This document shows positions 21,485 to 29,022 of a DNA stretch of 29,022 nt, piece by piece (within the stretch, counting starts at the first letter, position 1; every line of letters begins with the position of its first letter). A model generated the notes under the pieces. That model was not told where the DNA came from. It did no database searches and worked only from the letters and a program-made list of their open reading frames with translations. Position numbers and translations under genes: made by a program. The stretch comes from a virus, in the IMG/VR virus record IMGVR_UViG_3300035670_001000, positions 1-29,022 of that record; one strand, 5' to 3'.

Positions 21485-22570
21485 CTATTTGTCCAGAAAC
21501 AAATCAGTCATCCGACGCAACACATTCAGATACGCCACCCGACCCTCAGCCTCTTTCACCTTCTCCGCCTGACGTTCAAACCAGCGCAACGCAGGCGACG
21601 GATCAAGCGGATCAATACCCCACAAATAGAACGCCACCGCACCAGCACCAGGAAACTCATCATTGTTGGCGTTGCTATTCTTCGGAGCTTCCAGGTCTAC
21701 CAGGTGTCGTGCTCCCCAAGCGTTTGCACGAACGACCTTATCCTCGCTAATTCTTCCCGCAGCCATCTCACGGGCCTCACGAACAGTTCGAGCCACAAGA
21801 CCATCACCAGCGAGACCCTGCCCGTAATAGTCCAAACCTTTCCGTGCTGCTTGACGGATGTACACCGGCACATCGAATGACAGTTGACGGTCGTACACGT
21901 TCGGCCAGTTGTAAACATCCTCATCGTTGACATCTCCGCTCTGAACTTCCTGCCCAGGGTTCGCATTCGGTGAACCCTCAACCGACTCCCACCTGTTGCA
22001 ATAGTACGCAGGCGAAACCTGCGCATCCCACAAACGACAATATGTCCGCTCGTAGTAGCCGCAGTTCCCACAGTTATGATTCGCAGGCACATCCGCCGTT
22101 GACGCAGGACGATAGTTGTCAGGCAACGCCCTATCTTCCATCTCGTCATCAGGTTCTTCCAACTCGCCGATACGAGTCAACGTCGAGAACTTGTGACCGA
22201 CAATCACATCAGTGTCTTCCCAACCACCCTCAACTTTTTGATACACCTGAATCAAGGCCACCGGGTCATCCTCGGAGGCTTCCAACTCGAAGTCGGTACC
22301 TGGCACCCGCACCGTACCCGAACGGAAGATTTCCTGAATCTCACCACGCGCACGACCACCCGAACTATTCCACGAAACATAATCACCAACCTCCAACGCA
22401 TCAGGCAACGCCCGCTCACCACCAGGCTCAATACCCTCAGCGACAGACACCGCCACCATCTGATCTATCGCATCCTGCTTCGACCCATGACAACCAATCA
22501 CTTCACCATCATCCTTGACTGTCGCCCAACCAGCGCAATCAGGAGAAGCATCAGTGACGAAATACGGCAT
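21485..22570 (-). CDS. Multidomain head-region protein with HVA1/Tudor-like and four-cysteine modules
   Basis: The N-terminal 50 residues (YFVTDASPDCAGWATVKDDG followed by EVIGCHGS) match a module found at the start of several phage capsid-associated proteins. Residues 57-135 resemble the HVA1/hypervirulence-associated Tudor-like domain: LEVGDYVSWNSSGGRARGEI, then the VTV-type strands and DTDVIVGHKFSTLTRI. Residues 164-195 hold four cysteines (NCGNC, YCRLW, YYCNRW), a possible small metal or Fe-S site. The last 130 residues (YIRQAARKGLDYYGQGLAGD, VVRANAWGARHLVDL, GAVAFYLWGIDP) resemble a helical module often seen in phage head gene clusters. Start coupling is TGATG. It may be an internal head or morphogenesis factor; its actual function is not known. 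Confidence 0.68.
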   Translation of the reverse strand: MPYFVTDASPDCAGWATVKDDGEVIGCHGSKQDAIDQMVAVSVAEGIEPGGERALPDALEVGDYVSWNSSGGRARGEIQEIFRSGTVRVPGTDFELEASEDDPVALIQVYQKVEGGWEDTDVIVGHKFSTLTRIGELEEPDDEMEDRALPDNYRPASTADVPANHNCGNCGYYERTYCRLWDAQVSPAYYCNRWESVEGSPNANPGQEVQSGDVNDEDVYNWPNVYDRQLSFDVPVYIRQAARKGLDYYGQGLAGDGLVARTVREAREMAAGRISEDKVVRANAWGARHLVDLEAPKNSNANNDEFPGAGAVAFYLWGIDPLDPSPALRWFERQAEKVKEAEGRVAYLNVLRRMTDLFLDK

Positions 22571-22833
22571 CAGAGCGTCTGCTGCAAATACGAAAGAACA
22601 TGACCTTCTTTGGTTGACACCGCATACAGACGATCACCCTGACTCAACGTGATAGTGATACGTTCCTGCTTCAACAAAGCCAAACCGTTACTCGTCGTAA
22701 CAGCAGCACCACCCAAATACATCGTGTCCGTGTTGTCATTGTTTGCAACATGAATCACAATCGGATTACTTGACGAACCATTGATTTGCGTAGCGGCCGT
22801 ACCAACCGAAACCGTGCCAGAAGAAATACTCAT
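22570..22833 (-). CDS. Small beta-sandwich virion protein (87 aa)
   Basis: The whole chain is beta-like: VSVGTAATQINGSSSNPIVI, VANNDNTDTMYLGGAAVTTS, GLALLKQERITITLSQGDRL and YAVSTKEGHVLSYLQ. The TMYLGGxxVTTSNGxxL core is common in short surface or decoration proteins of actinobacterial and marine phages. It is coupled to both neighbours by ATGA and TGATG overlaps and lies among head genes. It is probably displayed on the capsid or on a head fibre, perhaps together with the repeat protein encoded just before. No enzymatic motif is visible. Confidence 0.65.
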   Translation of the reverse strand: MSISSGTVSVGTAATQINGSSSNPIVIHVANNDNTDTMYLGGAAVTTSNGLALLKQERITITLSQGDRLYAVSTKEGHVLSYLQQTL

Positions 22834-24503
22834 AGCATCAACAATACTTGCAAGTCATCTTCTTCACCTGAGAACGTAATCTCCGCCTGAGCAGACGCAC
22901 CCAAACGACCCAACGAAACACCACCCCGACCCGACACCACACTCGGCACAAACTCAGACACAACCTCAACAACAGACTCAGAAACAACAGCCTTGACCTT
23001 CTGCTTCCTGCGACGCGGCACCAGATACGGATTCGGAGCACCACCACCCTGCACCGGCGTAACATCACCAACCGTCGCACGCGCAACCAACGCACCCAAC
23101 GCAGCCGACCCAGTCGCCGTATGAGACACCAACGCCACAGCCGACGCAGCAACCCCACCCAACGCAGCCGACGCAGACGAATCATCAGCAACCTGCGCTG
23201 AAGCCGACGCAGACAAACCACCCAACGGTGCATCAGCAGAAGCCAGATGGAGAATTGTCGCCGACGCTGACGAAACCAGCCCACCCAACTCCGCCACCAA
23301 CACAGCGAACTCGGTAACACTCGCTGTCGCAGACGCAGACAACCCGCCAAGCTGCGCCGAAGCAGATGCGCCCTCAATCACATCAGCCGAAGCCGACGCA
23401 ACCAACCCACCCAACGGAGCATCCAACACCGCAAACTCCGTAACATTCGCCGACGCTGATCCACTCAACCCACCGAGCGCAGCAGTAGCCGACGCCACAT
23501 GCGTCACCGTCGCCGAAGCCGACGCAGACACCCCACCCAACGGAGCATCAGCAACAGCCAACACAGTCGGCACAACCACCGCAGACGCAGACGCCGACAA
23601 CCCACCCAACGCCGCGTCAGCATCAGCCAGGTGAGTCACCGTCGCCGAAGCACTCGACGCCAAACCACCCAACGGTGCAGCCAACGTCGCCGAAACAATA
23701 TTCACCACCTGCGCCGAAGCCGACGCACTCAACGCACCCAACGCAGCCGACCCAGTCGCAAGATGCTTCACCGTCGCCGACACCGATGTCGTGATACCAC
23801 CCAACGCCGCAGCAGCAGTTGCCGTCACCGGCGCATCAGCAAACGAAAACTCGAAATAGACAGAACTACCTTGAGCAGGCGCAATACCACCTGTTGGAGT
23901 TACCGCAGCAACATTCGCCGACGCACTCTGACGATACGTTTGAAACCCTGCGTCAGTACCAGTCGTGGTCGTCGCAACAGTACCCACCGTGTAACCAGAA
24001 GCAGCAGTCGGAAATGTTGTGTTGTCGGCCTTCGACATAAACACAATCGCCAAACGATTTCCACCAGACACCGTGATCGCAGGCAACTCAGGGTTCGCCA
24101 ACGCAGACAACGCAGTCTGCGCAAACTCATCAAACGGATTACCAGTAGTGATTGCACCACGAATCACATACGCCCGACCAGCCCAACACGTATCCGTACC
24201 CGTATCCCAGCTCGCTGGACGAGTAATCGTTACCGTAGAACCAAGCGAAGCATTAGATGTTGCACGCGCCCACCAACACGCATGCTCTTCATCAATCGGG
24301 TTACCAGCAGTGACGTTCGGAGAGTTCTTCGTCCACGGCGAAGCCAACGACTGCGTGTTCGTACCAGTCGTAGTATTCGGAACCCAACCAACCGTATTGA
24401 TGACAACGATGTCATTCGTGTCATATGCAGGCAGCGTAATAACAAGGTTGCCGGTCGTAACGGCAGCAATATCACCTTGCGCTTGAAGTGTTGGAGCGGC
24501 CAT
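22830..24503 (-). CDS. Repeat-rich virion surface protein (jelly-roll head plus 12 tandem ALGGLSASASA repeats)
   Basis: Residues 1-230 form a beta-rich domain with GNLVITLPAYDTNDIVVINT, ARATSNASLGSTVTITRP, YVIRGAITTGNPFDEF and GGNRLAIVFMSKAD. This resembles jelly-roll modules of phage and extracellular adhesion proteins. Residues 231-486 are twelve head-to-tail repeats of 21 residues (two of 23), consensus DAPLGGLSASASATVTHLAS, so regular that a fibrous or beta-solenoid rod is likely. The last 70 residues are basic then Val/Glu-rich and include one worn repeat near RGGVSLGRLGASAQA. There is no signal peptide. Placed between portal and protease genes, it is probably a head or neck fibre rather than a tail fibre. 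Repeats may change copy number by recombination. Confidence 0.75.
   Translation of the reverse strand: MAAPTLQAQGDIAAVTTGNLVITLPAYDTNDIVVINTVGWVPNTTTGTNTQSLASPWTKNSPNVTAGNPIDEEHACWWARATSNASLGSTVTITRPASWDTGTDTCWAGRAYVIRGAITTGNPFDEFAQTALSALANPELPAITVSGGNRLAIVFMSKADNTTFPTAASGYTVGTVATTTTGTDAGFQTYRQSASANVAAVTPTGGIAPAQGSSVYFEFSFADAPVTATAAAALGGITTSVSATVKHLATGSAALGALSASASAQVVNIVSATLAAPLGGLASSASATVTHLADADAALGGLSASASAVVVPTVLAVADAPLGGVSASASATVTHVASATAALGGLSGSASANVTEFAVLDAPLGGLVASASADVIEGASASAQLGGLSASATASVTEFAVLVAELGGLVSSASATILHLASADAPLGGLSASASAQVADDSSASAALGGVAASAVALVSHTATGSAALGALVARATVGDVTPVQGGGAPNPYLVPRRRKQKVKAVVSESVVEVVSEFVPSVVSGRGGVSLGRLGASAQAEITFSGEEDDLQVLLML
23046..23813 (-). repeat. In-frame tandem repeat array, 12 units of 63-69 bp
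   Basis: The coding strand contains twelve consecutive units of 63 bases, two of them 69, each encoding a variant of xAxLGGLSASASAxVxxxxx. Length is always a multiple of three, so the frame is kept. Units differ at many synonymous and nonsynonymous sites, so the array is old rather than freshly duplicated. Units sharing the ending TEFAVL (two copies) or HLA (three copies) suggest partial higher-order duplication. Confidence 0.9.
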
Positions 24504-24517
24504 CGCCGACTCCTAAA

Positions 24518-24901
24518 TTAGGACGCGAGCGTCAGAGAGACGGTCAAGTTCCCCGAAGTGATCGTGTACGTATCGCCAGCAACATAAGCGTTCGCCGTAA
24601 TAGTTCCAGAGAACAAAAAGTTTCCAGACGTAGAAGCATCCCACGCAGCGAAATGAGTTGCGTCCTGCGAACCAGCAATGTTCGTCCAAGTCACATCCGC
24701 ATCCGAAGCCATCGAACCGCCCGACGCAGCAGCAAACGAAACAGACTTACGAGTTGTCTCCGTCGCGGCATTCGATGTACCAGCAGCACCAGGATCACCA
24801 ACAGCGAGAGAAATGTATGCGGTGCCAACAGCGAACGAAGCGTTGTTGCCGACAGCGTCAAGCCACTTGTTCGCCAAATATGAAGATATGCCTACAGCCA
24901 T
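24518..24901 (-). CDS. Virion structural protein of the short tail-fibre/neck type (127 aa)
   Basis: The motifs ISSYLANKWLDAVGNNASFA, AYISLAVGDPGAAGTSN, TRKSVSFAAASGGSMASDAD followed by VTWTN, and THFAAWDASTSGNFLFSGTI occur in this order in a widespread phage protein family found near portal or tail genes. In those proteins YLANxxLD...VYLALxxxDPG...RxxVxFAAAS...HFxxWDAxxxGxLLFxG is conserved. The fold is probably a compact beta sandwich. It is coupled to the portal stop (TAATG) and precedes the repeat fibre gene, so it may be its anchor or part of a surface complex. The precise place in the virion is unknown. Confidence 0.78.
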   Translation of the reverse strand: MAVGISSYLANKWLDAVGNNASFAVGTAYISLAVGDPGAAGTSNAATETTRKSVSFAAASGGSMASDADVTWTNIAGSQDATHFAAWDASTSGNFLFSGTITANAYVAGDTYTITSGNLTVSLTLAS

Positions 24902-26466
24902 TAGTCGTCAGTCCTCTCGGTGATTGATTTTGTCCTACCATCCTCATCCCGTTCAACGGTACGAGTGATAGTACGAGGCTCAGGCACGTTCACAATAGGT
25001 GCAGGGAAGTGGGCCACAGGCGTCGGAACATTCACAATCGGAGCCTCAACATTCACAATCGGGGCAGGAATCGTGATACGCATAGAACCATCCGAAGCAG
25101 CCTCAATCGAACGGGAACCCGAATCATAAACCGCTGCAGGGTTCGCAGGGTCAATCGCCGACACAGGCTGAAGAGCTGCAGTCGGCACACCAGTGTGCTC
25201 AATATCCTGCATATCCAAAGCCTTCAACACGGCAGCCGGCTGAAACCCTGACGCAATCAGACGTTGCGCAATCACCGACTTACGCTCCAACTCAGCAAGG
25301 TTCGCCGCCTGAATATCGATATTCGTCAACGGCACCCGATACACATCTCCGCCCTCAATCGGTGACATGTCCTCCAGGCGACGCACATCATTCACCGACA
25401 TGTAGCCGTTCGCAAGACCAGTAGCGAACGAAGCGTTACGAGCCGCAATATCGCCACGCAACAACCCAGCAGTAGAGAAACGGATGAACGCACGACCCGC
25501 CAACAACACACTGTACTCACCCTCAATTTTTGACAAATATGGTGTGAGTGTGTGCTGCAAGAAATGCAACTGATTCGCCTCAACCGACGCATACGACATC
25601 GCACCAGGCGTAGTCACACCAATCATCGAAGGAGGCACACGGAAGATGCGTGCAATCTCCTCAACGGAAAACTGACGCGACTCCAAGAACTGTGACTCGT
25701 TCGGATCAACACCCGTCTTCTGGAATGTTGCACCACCAAACAAAATGCCTGGACGATGCGAACGACGCAAACCTTTGTGGCCATCCTCAAAAGCGTCAAC
25801 AAGATTCTTTGCCTGCTCACGCGACAAGTTCCCAGGGAACTGAATGATGCCAGTCGTAGACGAACCCTGACCAAAGAACCGTGCAGCGAACTCCTCCAAC
25901 GCACGAGCCAGACCAAGCTCTTCCTTCACCAAATCAATACGCGACTTGCCACGCAACTCACCCGGCAGAGTCAAATCTTTGATGTGGATCATGTCCACAT
26001 CCTCGATACGGTCACGAGCGTCATACACGTAGAACAAGCGACCCGACCCGTCACGGCGAACCTCAACACGTTGCGGATTCAACACCGACAACGCCAACAC
26101 ATCCCCAGCCTCATCACGGATGATGCGCGTAAACGAGTTGCCATTCAACAGCAGCGAAACAAGCAACTGCTGAAAGTGGTCTTCGCGTGTGACTCCGATG
26201 TCGGGTGCATCCAACCAGACAGGACGAGGACGATACTGCAACCGCACACCATCCTGGCGTATGTACGAATCCACTGGCAAAGTTGAAATCGTGTCAGCAA
26301 TCAAACGCACACATGCGTACACTGCACCAATCTTCAACGAATCTTCTTGCGTTACATACGTCCCCGAATTAGTCGTGAAGGTAAATCCGTCACCAAGTGC
26401 GAACAGCGACTGATACGAAATCGCACGCTCCTCCTCAGCACGCTTCGTCAGACGGTCAATAATCAC
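24901..26466 (-). CDS. Portal protein (HK97 family, 521 aa)
   Basis: The motifs VYACVRLIADTISTLPVDSY, then LLVSLLLNGNSFTRIIRDEA, LNPQRVEVRRDGSGR, and DVDMIHIKDLTLPGELRGKS, followed by FFGQGSSTTGIIQFPGN, define an HK97-type portal. It forms the dodecameric DNA channel at one capsid vertex. The C-terminal 65 residues are unusual, with repeated PAPIVNV-type units (PAPIVNVEAPIVNVPTPVAH and on), followed by a charged Arg/Glu tail. The protein starts at GTG 26466, sharing GTGA with the small membrane protein before it. Length is within the family range apart from the extra tail. Confidence 0.94.
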   Translation of the reverse strand: MIIDRLTKRAEEERAISYQSLFALGDGFTFTTNSGTYVTQEDSLKIGAVYACVRLIADTISTLPVDSYIRQDGVRLQYRPRPVWLDAPDIGVTREDHFQQLLVSLLLNGNSFTRIIRDEAGDVLALSVLNPQRVEVRRDGSGRLFYVYDARDRIEDVDMIHIKDLTLPGELRGKSRIDLVKEELGLARALEEFAARFFGQGSSTTGIIQFPGNLSREQAKNLVDAFEDGHKGLRRSHRPGILFGGATFQKTGVDPNESQFLESRQFSVEEIARIFRVPPSMIGVTTPGAMSYASVEANQLHFLQHTLTPYLSKIEGEYSVLLAGRAFIRFSTAGLLRGDIAARNASFATGLANGYMSVNDVRRLEDMSPIEGGDVYRVPLTNIDIQAANLAELERKSVIAQRLIASGFQPAAVLKALDMQDIEHTGVPTAALQPVSAIDPANPAAVYDSGSRSIEAASDGSMRITIPAPIVNVEAPIVNVPTPVAHFPAPIVNVPEPRTITRTVERDEDGRTKSITERTDD

Positions 26467-26612
26467 TTGTCATCCTTCACAACTCTCGACATCGCAAACG
26501 CAGACACCAAACACGCAACACCAATCACGGCCATACCAAACGCTGGGGACACCAGCCACGCCGCACCAATCAAACATCCCAAACCGACCAGCTCCAATAC
26601 AAAGACTCGCAT
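26463..26612 (-). CDS. Small two-span membrane protein (49 aa)
   Basis: This short frame encodes MRVFVLELVGLGCLIGAAWL followed by VSPAFGMAVIGVACLVSAFA and a basic end, MSRVVKDDK. Two adjacent hydrophobic helices are joined by an SPAFG turn. The ribosome binding site AGGAGG lies five bases before ATG 26612, and the TGA overlaps the portal start (GTGA), giving good support for a real gene. A membrane hairpin between the terminase and portal genes is often seen in actinobacteriophages with no known role. It might help host takeover or superinfection exclusion, but nothing in the sequence shows that. Confidence 0.72.
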   Translation of the reverse strand: MRVFVLELVGLGCLIGAAWLVSPAFGMAVIGVACLVSAFAMSRVVKDDK

Positions 26613-26647
26613 ACGTCCTCCTAGGTTACTTCAGTTATCCAAACAGT

Positions 26648-27193
26648 CTAGGCACACCTGCGAGCCCGAAACTCAACCATCAATGAATCCTGCTTTGATG
26701 AATTGCAAGTACCGCACAGGGATTGCAGATTGCCGATTGAATGCCGACCGCCTCGATTTAGAGGAACTATGTGATCCAAAGTCAGATTCTTTTGAGAGCC
26801 ACAAACCGCACATTCCTTGGATTTGAGTCGCCTAATCTCCTTCGGCAGAATGTCGTAGACCCCGTTTTGACGCTTCAGTGCTCGGCGTTTGTGATGTTGA
26901 AGTTTTCTCCTATCGGGATTATTGCGAGCCCAAGCCCTGGCCCTACTGCTTGCTACTTCCCGATTTTTTTCTGCCCACATCCTGGATCTCTGCCTATCCG
27001 GTTCGGGATTCGACAAACGAACAGCACGAATCTTTGACTTTGCGTATTCAGAATTATTTTTGTACCAACGCTGTGAACGTCCTCGTGTACAAGATTTGCA
27101 TTCGTAGGCGTGGCCGTCTTTTGCGTCAATGCGTTTATGGAAATCAGAAAGAGTTTTTACTTCTTTGCATTTTTTGCATGTCTTGCTGGTCAT
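26648..27193 (-). CDS. HNH homing-type endonuclease (181 aa)
   Basis: The N-terminus is a zinc-ribbon, CKKCKEVKTLSDFHKR...YECKSC, typical of phage HNH proteins. A long basic helical linker follows (RSQRWYKNNSEYAKSKIRAV and on), then the C-terminal HNH core CAVCGSQKNLTLDHIVPLNR, GGRHSIGNLQSLCGTCNSSK. The DH and N residues of the HNH motif and both CxxC pairs are present, so it should be active. It is coupled to the large terminase stop (ATGA) and is more A/T-rich than the flanks, both suggesting a mobile element inserted without damaging its neighbours. HNH proteins next to terminase genes can also help cos cleavage; that alternative remains open. Confidence 0.88.
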   Translation of the reverse strand: MTSKTCKKCKEVKTLSDFHKRIDAKDGHAYECKSCTRGRSQRWYKNNSEYAKSKIRAVRLSNPEPDRQRSRMWAEKNREVASSRARAWARNNPDRRKLQHHKRRALKRQNGVYDILPKEIRRLKSKECAVCGSQKNLTLDHIVPLNRGGRHSIGNLQSLCGTCNSSKQDSLMVEFRARRCA

Positions 27194-28656
27194 ACGACAA
27201 AGAACCCAGGCACGGGTTCCTCCACAGGTTTCATCGTCGCCCGGTCGGCAGCCATTGCTAAAGCAATCACAGCGTCAATCTTACGCTTCGACTTTCCTTT
27301 GCTGAGCGTCCATCCCGAATCTCTCATTCGCTGCGCAGCAGAGAGCACCTGATCGGTGAACACAGGATTCCCATCATGAGCCAGCTTCTGATTCACAATC
27401 AACTCGTACAGATTGCCGCACGCAGGAATCATCCGCTGCGGAGACTGAGCGAACTCCACCATCGGAAACCCGTCCTCAGCCAGGGCTTCAGCCGAGCGTT
27501 GAAAGAACGCTGGGTCATACGCAATCTCCTGCACATTGAACTTCTGCGTCAACTCACGCAGATACGACTCAACCGCACCAACGTCCATGATGCCGCCATC
27601 AGGCAACCAAATCTTGGACACGGCCACCAGACGCTCACCATTGAAGCCACAATGCACCACAGCAATCGAATCGTGCTTGAGTGCCATATCCACACCCACC
27701 CACACCGTGTCACCATCTGAGAGCGTCTCATCAGACCGACACAACTCCCACGCACCCTGCGGCAACCACGAGTCGGCTGCAGTACGAACCCACTGGTTGA
27801 GGCGATACCTGCGCACCGCAACCTCAGAGGTTTGACGCACCGCAATCTCCATGTCCTCCGGGTCAAGCAACCCTTCAGCAATGTTCGGATTCGCATCAGC
27901 CCACGCCTGACGGTCGCCCAAGTCGCAACCCTCCGCAGCCTCCCACCACCAAAATCCGAACGTCTCATCCTGAATCTCGCCGCGACACACCTTCTGGCCG
28001 TAACTGTAAAGAGTTCCACAAATGCTCGACATGTCATACCCGGCAGTCGTAATCGCCACAATCTGCGGATCACGACGAGCACCCGAACCCAACGTCAACG
28101 CATCCCACAACTCCGAGTTCGGCTGCACATGCAACTCATCAAACACCACCGTGCTTGGATTCAAACCTTGCTGAAGTTTCGCATCACTCGACAACACCCG
28201 ATAGATGCTGTGCGTCGAAGGAACCTCAATCACATCCCGATACACCTTGCAAATCCCGCTCAACGCAGGCGACTGCTGCACCTGCCACTTCGCCTCATCA
28301 AACACCACCCGCGCCTGGCGTCTATCACCAGCAGCCGAATACACCTCAGCACCATGCTCACCCTCAATCAGGCCATACAACGCAATCAGCGAACCGAGCA
28401 ACGACTTCCCGTTCTTGCGACCCAACCCAATCACCGAACGCTTATAGCGAAGCATCCCATCGTTACGACGCTCAAAGAGATTCTCAATCAACTGCTTCTG
28501 CCAAGCCGTCAACACCAACGGCTCACCAGCACGCATCCCTTTGGACACATGCATAAAAGTCTCCGCAAAATCGGCGACCTTATGCCCGTCAGTCCTCGGA
28601 TACCTCCACGGCGTCGACCACCTTGGTGTTACGGCGACGGAATTGGTCAAGTTCAT
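27190..28656 (-). CDS. Terminase large subunit
   Basis: The ATPase half contains VLTAWQKQLIENLF, Walker A in VIGLGRKNGKSLLG (about residues 76-88), then VYSAAGDRRQARVVFDEAKW, and Walker B TVVFDELHVQ (about 169-178) followed by the coupling motif AITTAGYD. The nuclease half has the acidic residues of the RNase H fold in WVGVDMALKHDS, EIAYDPAFF and KIDAVIALAMAAD. Length (488 residues) is usual. The protein cuts and pumps DNA into procapsids with the small subunit encoded upstream. ATG 28656 with AAGGG six bases upstream is preferred to the TTG two codons earlier. Its first 68 bases overlap the small-subunit gene. Confidence 0.95.
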   Translation of the reverse strand: MNLTNSVAVTPRWSTPWRYPRTDGHKVADFAETFMHVSKGMRAGEPLVLTAWQKQLIENLFERRNDGMLRYKRSVIGLGRKNGKSLLGSLIALYGLIEGEHGAEVYSAAGDRRQARVVFDEAKWQVQQSPALSGICKVYRDVIEVPSTHSIYRVLSSDAKLQQGLNPSTVVFDELHVQPNSELWDALTLGSGARRDPQIVAITTAGYDMSSICGTLYSYGQKVCRGEIQDETFGFWWWEAAEGCDLGDRQAWADANPNIAEGLLDPEDMEIAVRQTSEVAVRRYRLNQWVRTAADSWLPQGAWELCRSDETLSDGDTVWVGVDMALKHDSIAVVHCGFNGERLVAVSKIWLPDGGIMDVGAVESYLRELTQKFNVQEIAYDPAFFQRSAEALAEDGFPMVEFAQSPQRMIPACGNLYELIVNQKLAHDGNPVFTDQVLSAAQRMRDSGWTLSKGKSKRKIDAVIALAMAADRATMKPVEEPVPGFFVV

Positions 28657-29022
28657 TTGCAACCCTTATCTCGGCGAGACCGAGTCTTGCTCGGTCAGAT
28701 GGTGTAAATCCTAACAGTGACAACCATGCTGTGATCTGCGCATTCAATTCCGACTTCTGCTTCACCAACGGATGCGTCACCAACTGGCCGTTCGCCGTCT
28801 CATAAAACCAGCGACCCACATCCACACCAAGCCAAGCCTCAATCCGAGCCACATTCTCAAACGCGATACACAACCGCTCGACAAGAGCAGCGTCATGCTT
28901 CTCGCTCAGATGCCTGCGACCCGCATCCCAAAACATCAGCCAGTAGGCAGCACCGAATTCGCTCAAAGTCTTAGGAGGCTGAGGCAACTCGCCATCTTTG
29001 ATGACAGCCAGGGCAAACTCTG
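28589..29022 (-). CDS. Terminase small subunit, P27-like (5' end cut by window edge)
   Basis: The frame remains open to the right edge without a convincing start, reading EFALAVIKDGELPQPPKTLS and then EFGAAYWLMFWDAGRR; the true start is probably outside the window. A TTG near 28987 could be used but is poorly supported. Conserved P27-type features are LSEKHDAALVERLCIAFENV, the HPLVKQKSELNAQITAWLSL helix and LGFTPSDRARLGLAEIRVAN. This subunit recognises the packaging start site and stimulates the large terminase. The gene overlaps its partner by 68 bases. Packaging type (cos or pac) cannot be judged from the window. Confidence 0.85.
   Translation of the reverse strand, partial: EFALAVIKDGELPQPPKTLSEFGAAYWLMFWDAGRRHLSEKHDAALVERLCIAFENVARIEAWLGVDVGRWFYETANGQLVTHPLVKQKSELNAQITAWLSLLGFTPSDRARLGLAEIRVANELDQFRRRNTKVVDAVEVSED

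Noticed and set aside
23046-23813. Possible CRISPR or direct-repeat origin
   Set aside because: Repeats are contiguous 63-69-base coding units with no spacers, and differ from each other mainly as expected for protein repeats under selection.
23499-24521. Long plus-strand open frame (340 codons) rich in Arg and His
   Set aside because: It lies entirely opposite the repeat-rich virion gene. Its composition is the reverse complement of Ala/Ser/Gly codons, and it has no domain pattern or ribosome binding site. The strand skew makes long antisense frames likely.
27832-28707. Plus-strand open frame (291 codons) opposite the large terminase
   Set aside because: Antisense to a gene with clear ATPase and nuclease motifs. 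The translation is a low-complexity Arg/His/Leu/Thr mixture without recognisable structure.
1-29022. tRNA genes, integrase, repressor or attachment sites
   Set aside because: I looked for cloverleaf-like segments and for integrase or repressor motifs among the translated genes and saw none. Short or divergent tRNAs could be missed by eye.

Overview
This window is a contiguous piece of a tailed double-stranded DNA phage or prophage genome, probably a long-tailed siphovirus with an HK97-fold capsid. Essentially every credible gene lies on the minus strand, so the biological reading direction runs from position 29022 down to 1. Genes are packed very tightly: many start/stop pairs overlap as ATGA, GTGA, TGATG or TAATG, so translation is probably coupled across long polycistronic messages. 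A WhiB-family iron-sulfur regulator (3009-3305), a protein family essentially restricted to Actinobacteria and their phages, points to an actinobacterial host. The genus cannot be told from sequence alone. No integrase, repressor or attachment site is visible, so lifestyle is undetermined. Both ends of the window are cut inside genes.

Layout in transcription order. (1) Packaging and head, 29022-19447: small terminase (P27-like, cut by the window edge), large terminase, a free-standing HNH endonuclease, a 49-residue membrane protein, portal, three virion-surface-type proteins (one carrying twelve tandem ALGGLSASASA repeats), a multidomain protein with an HVA1/Tudor-like and a four-cysteine segment, the U35-type prohead protease, and a major capsid protein with N-terminal delta domain. 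The capsid gene is followed by a strong rho-independent terminator. (2) A sugar-modification cassette, 19316-14917, sits between the capsid gene and the head-tail connector: a GT-B glycosyltransferase, two GT2 enzymes, a class I methyltransferase, a further GT-A-like protein and a second methyltransferase. A second HNH endonuclease (14412-14912) follows it. (3) Connector and tail, 14415-6708: gp6-like connector, tail terminator, major tail tube protein, tail assembly chaperone G with a programmed -1 frameshift to GT, a gp10-like tail component, a PrimPol-like protein, tape measure, minor tail proteins and a fibre-like protein. (4) Lysis, 6692-3283: holin-like proteins, an M15 peptidase endolysin and a secreted lytic transglycosylase-like protein, interleaved with an HTH-like protein and a metallophosphoesterase. 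(5) Regulation and DNA metabolism, 3305-1: WhiB, a Holliday-junction-resolvase-like nuclease, a Cas4/RecB-like nuclease, a possible OB-fold protein, several very small proteins, and a DUF6378-like protein cut by the left edge.

Four things stand out. The glycosyltransferase/methyltransferase cassette is embedded in the structural operon and could decorate the virion. A stand-alone archaeo-eukaryotic-primase-like protein sits in the tail operon immediately before the tape measure gene. A repeat-built surface protein is encoded beside the portal. Finally, third-codon-position composition switches at about 5.93 kb, from G/T-ending codons to the right to C/A-ending codons to the left, without any change of gene strand; the major capsid and major tail genes depart from the right-hand pattern. 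Functions are read from motifs and synteny only; no database search was possible.
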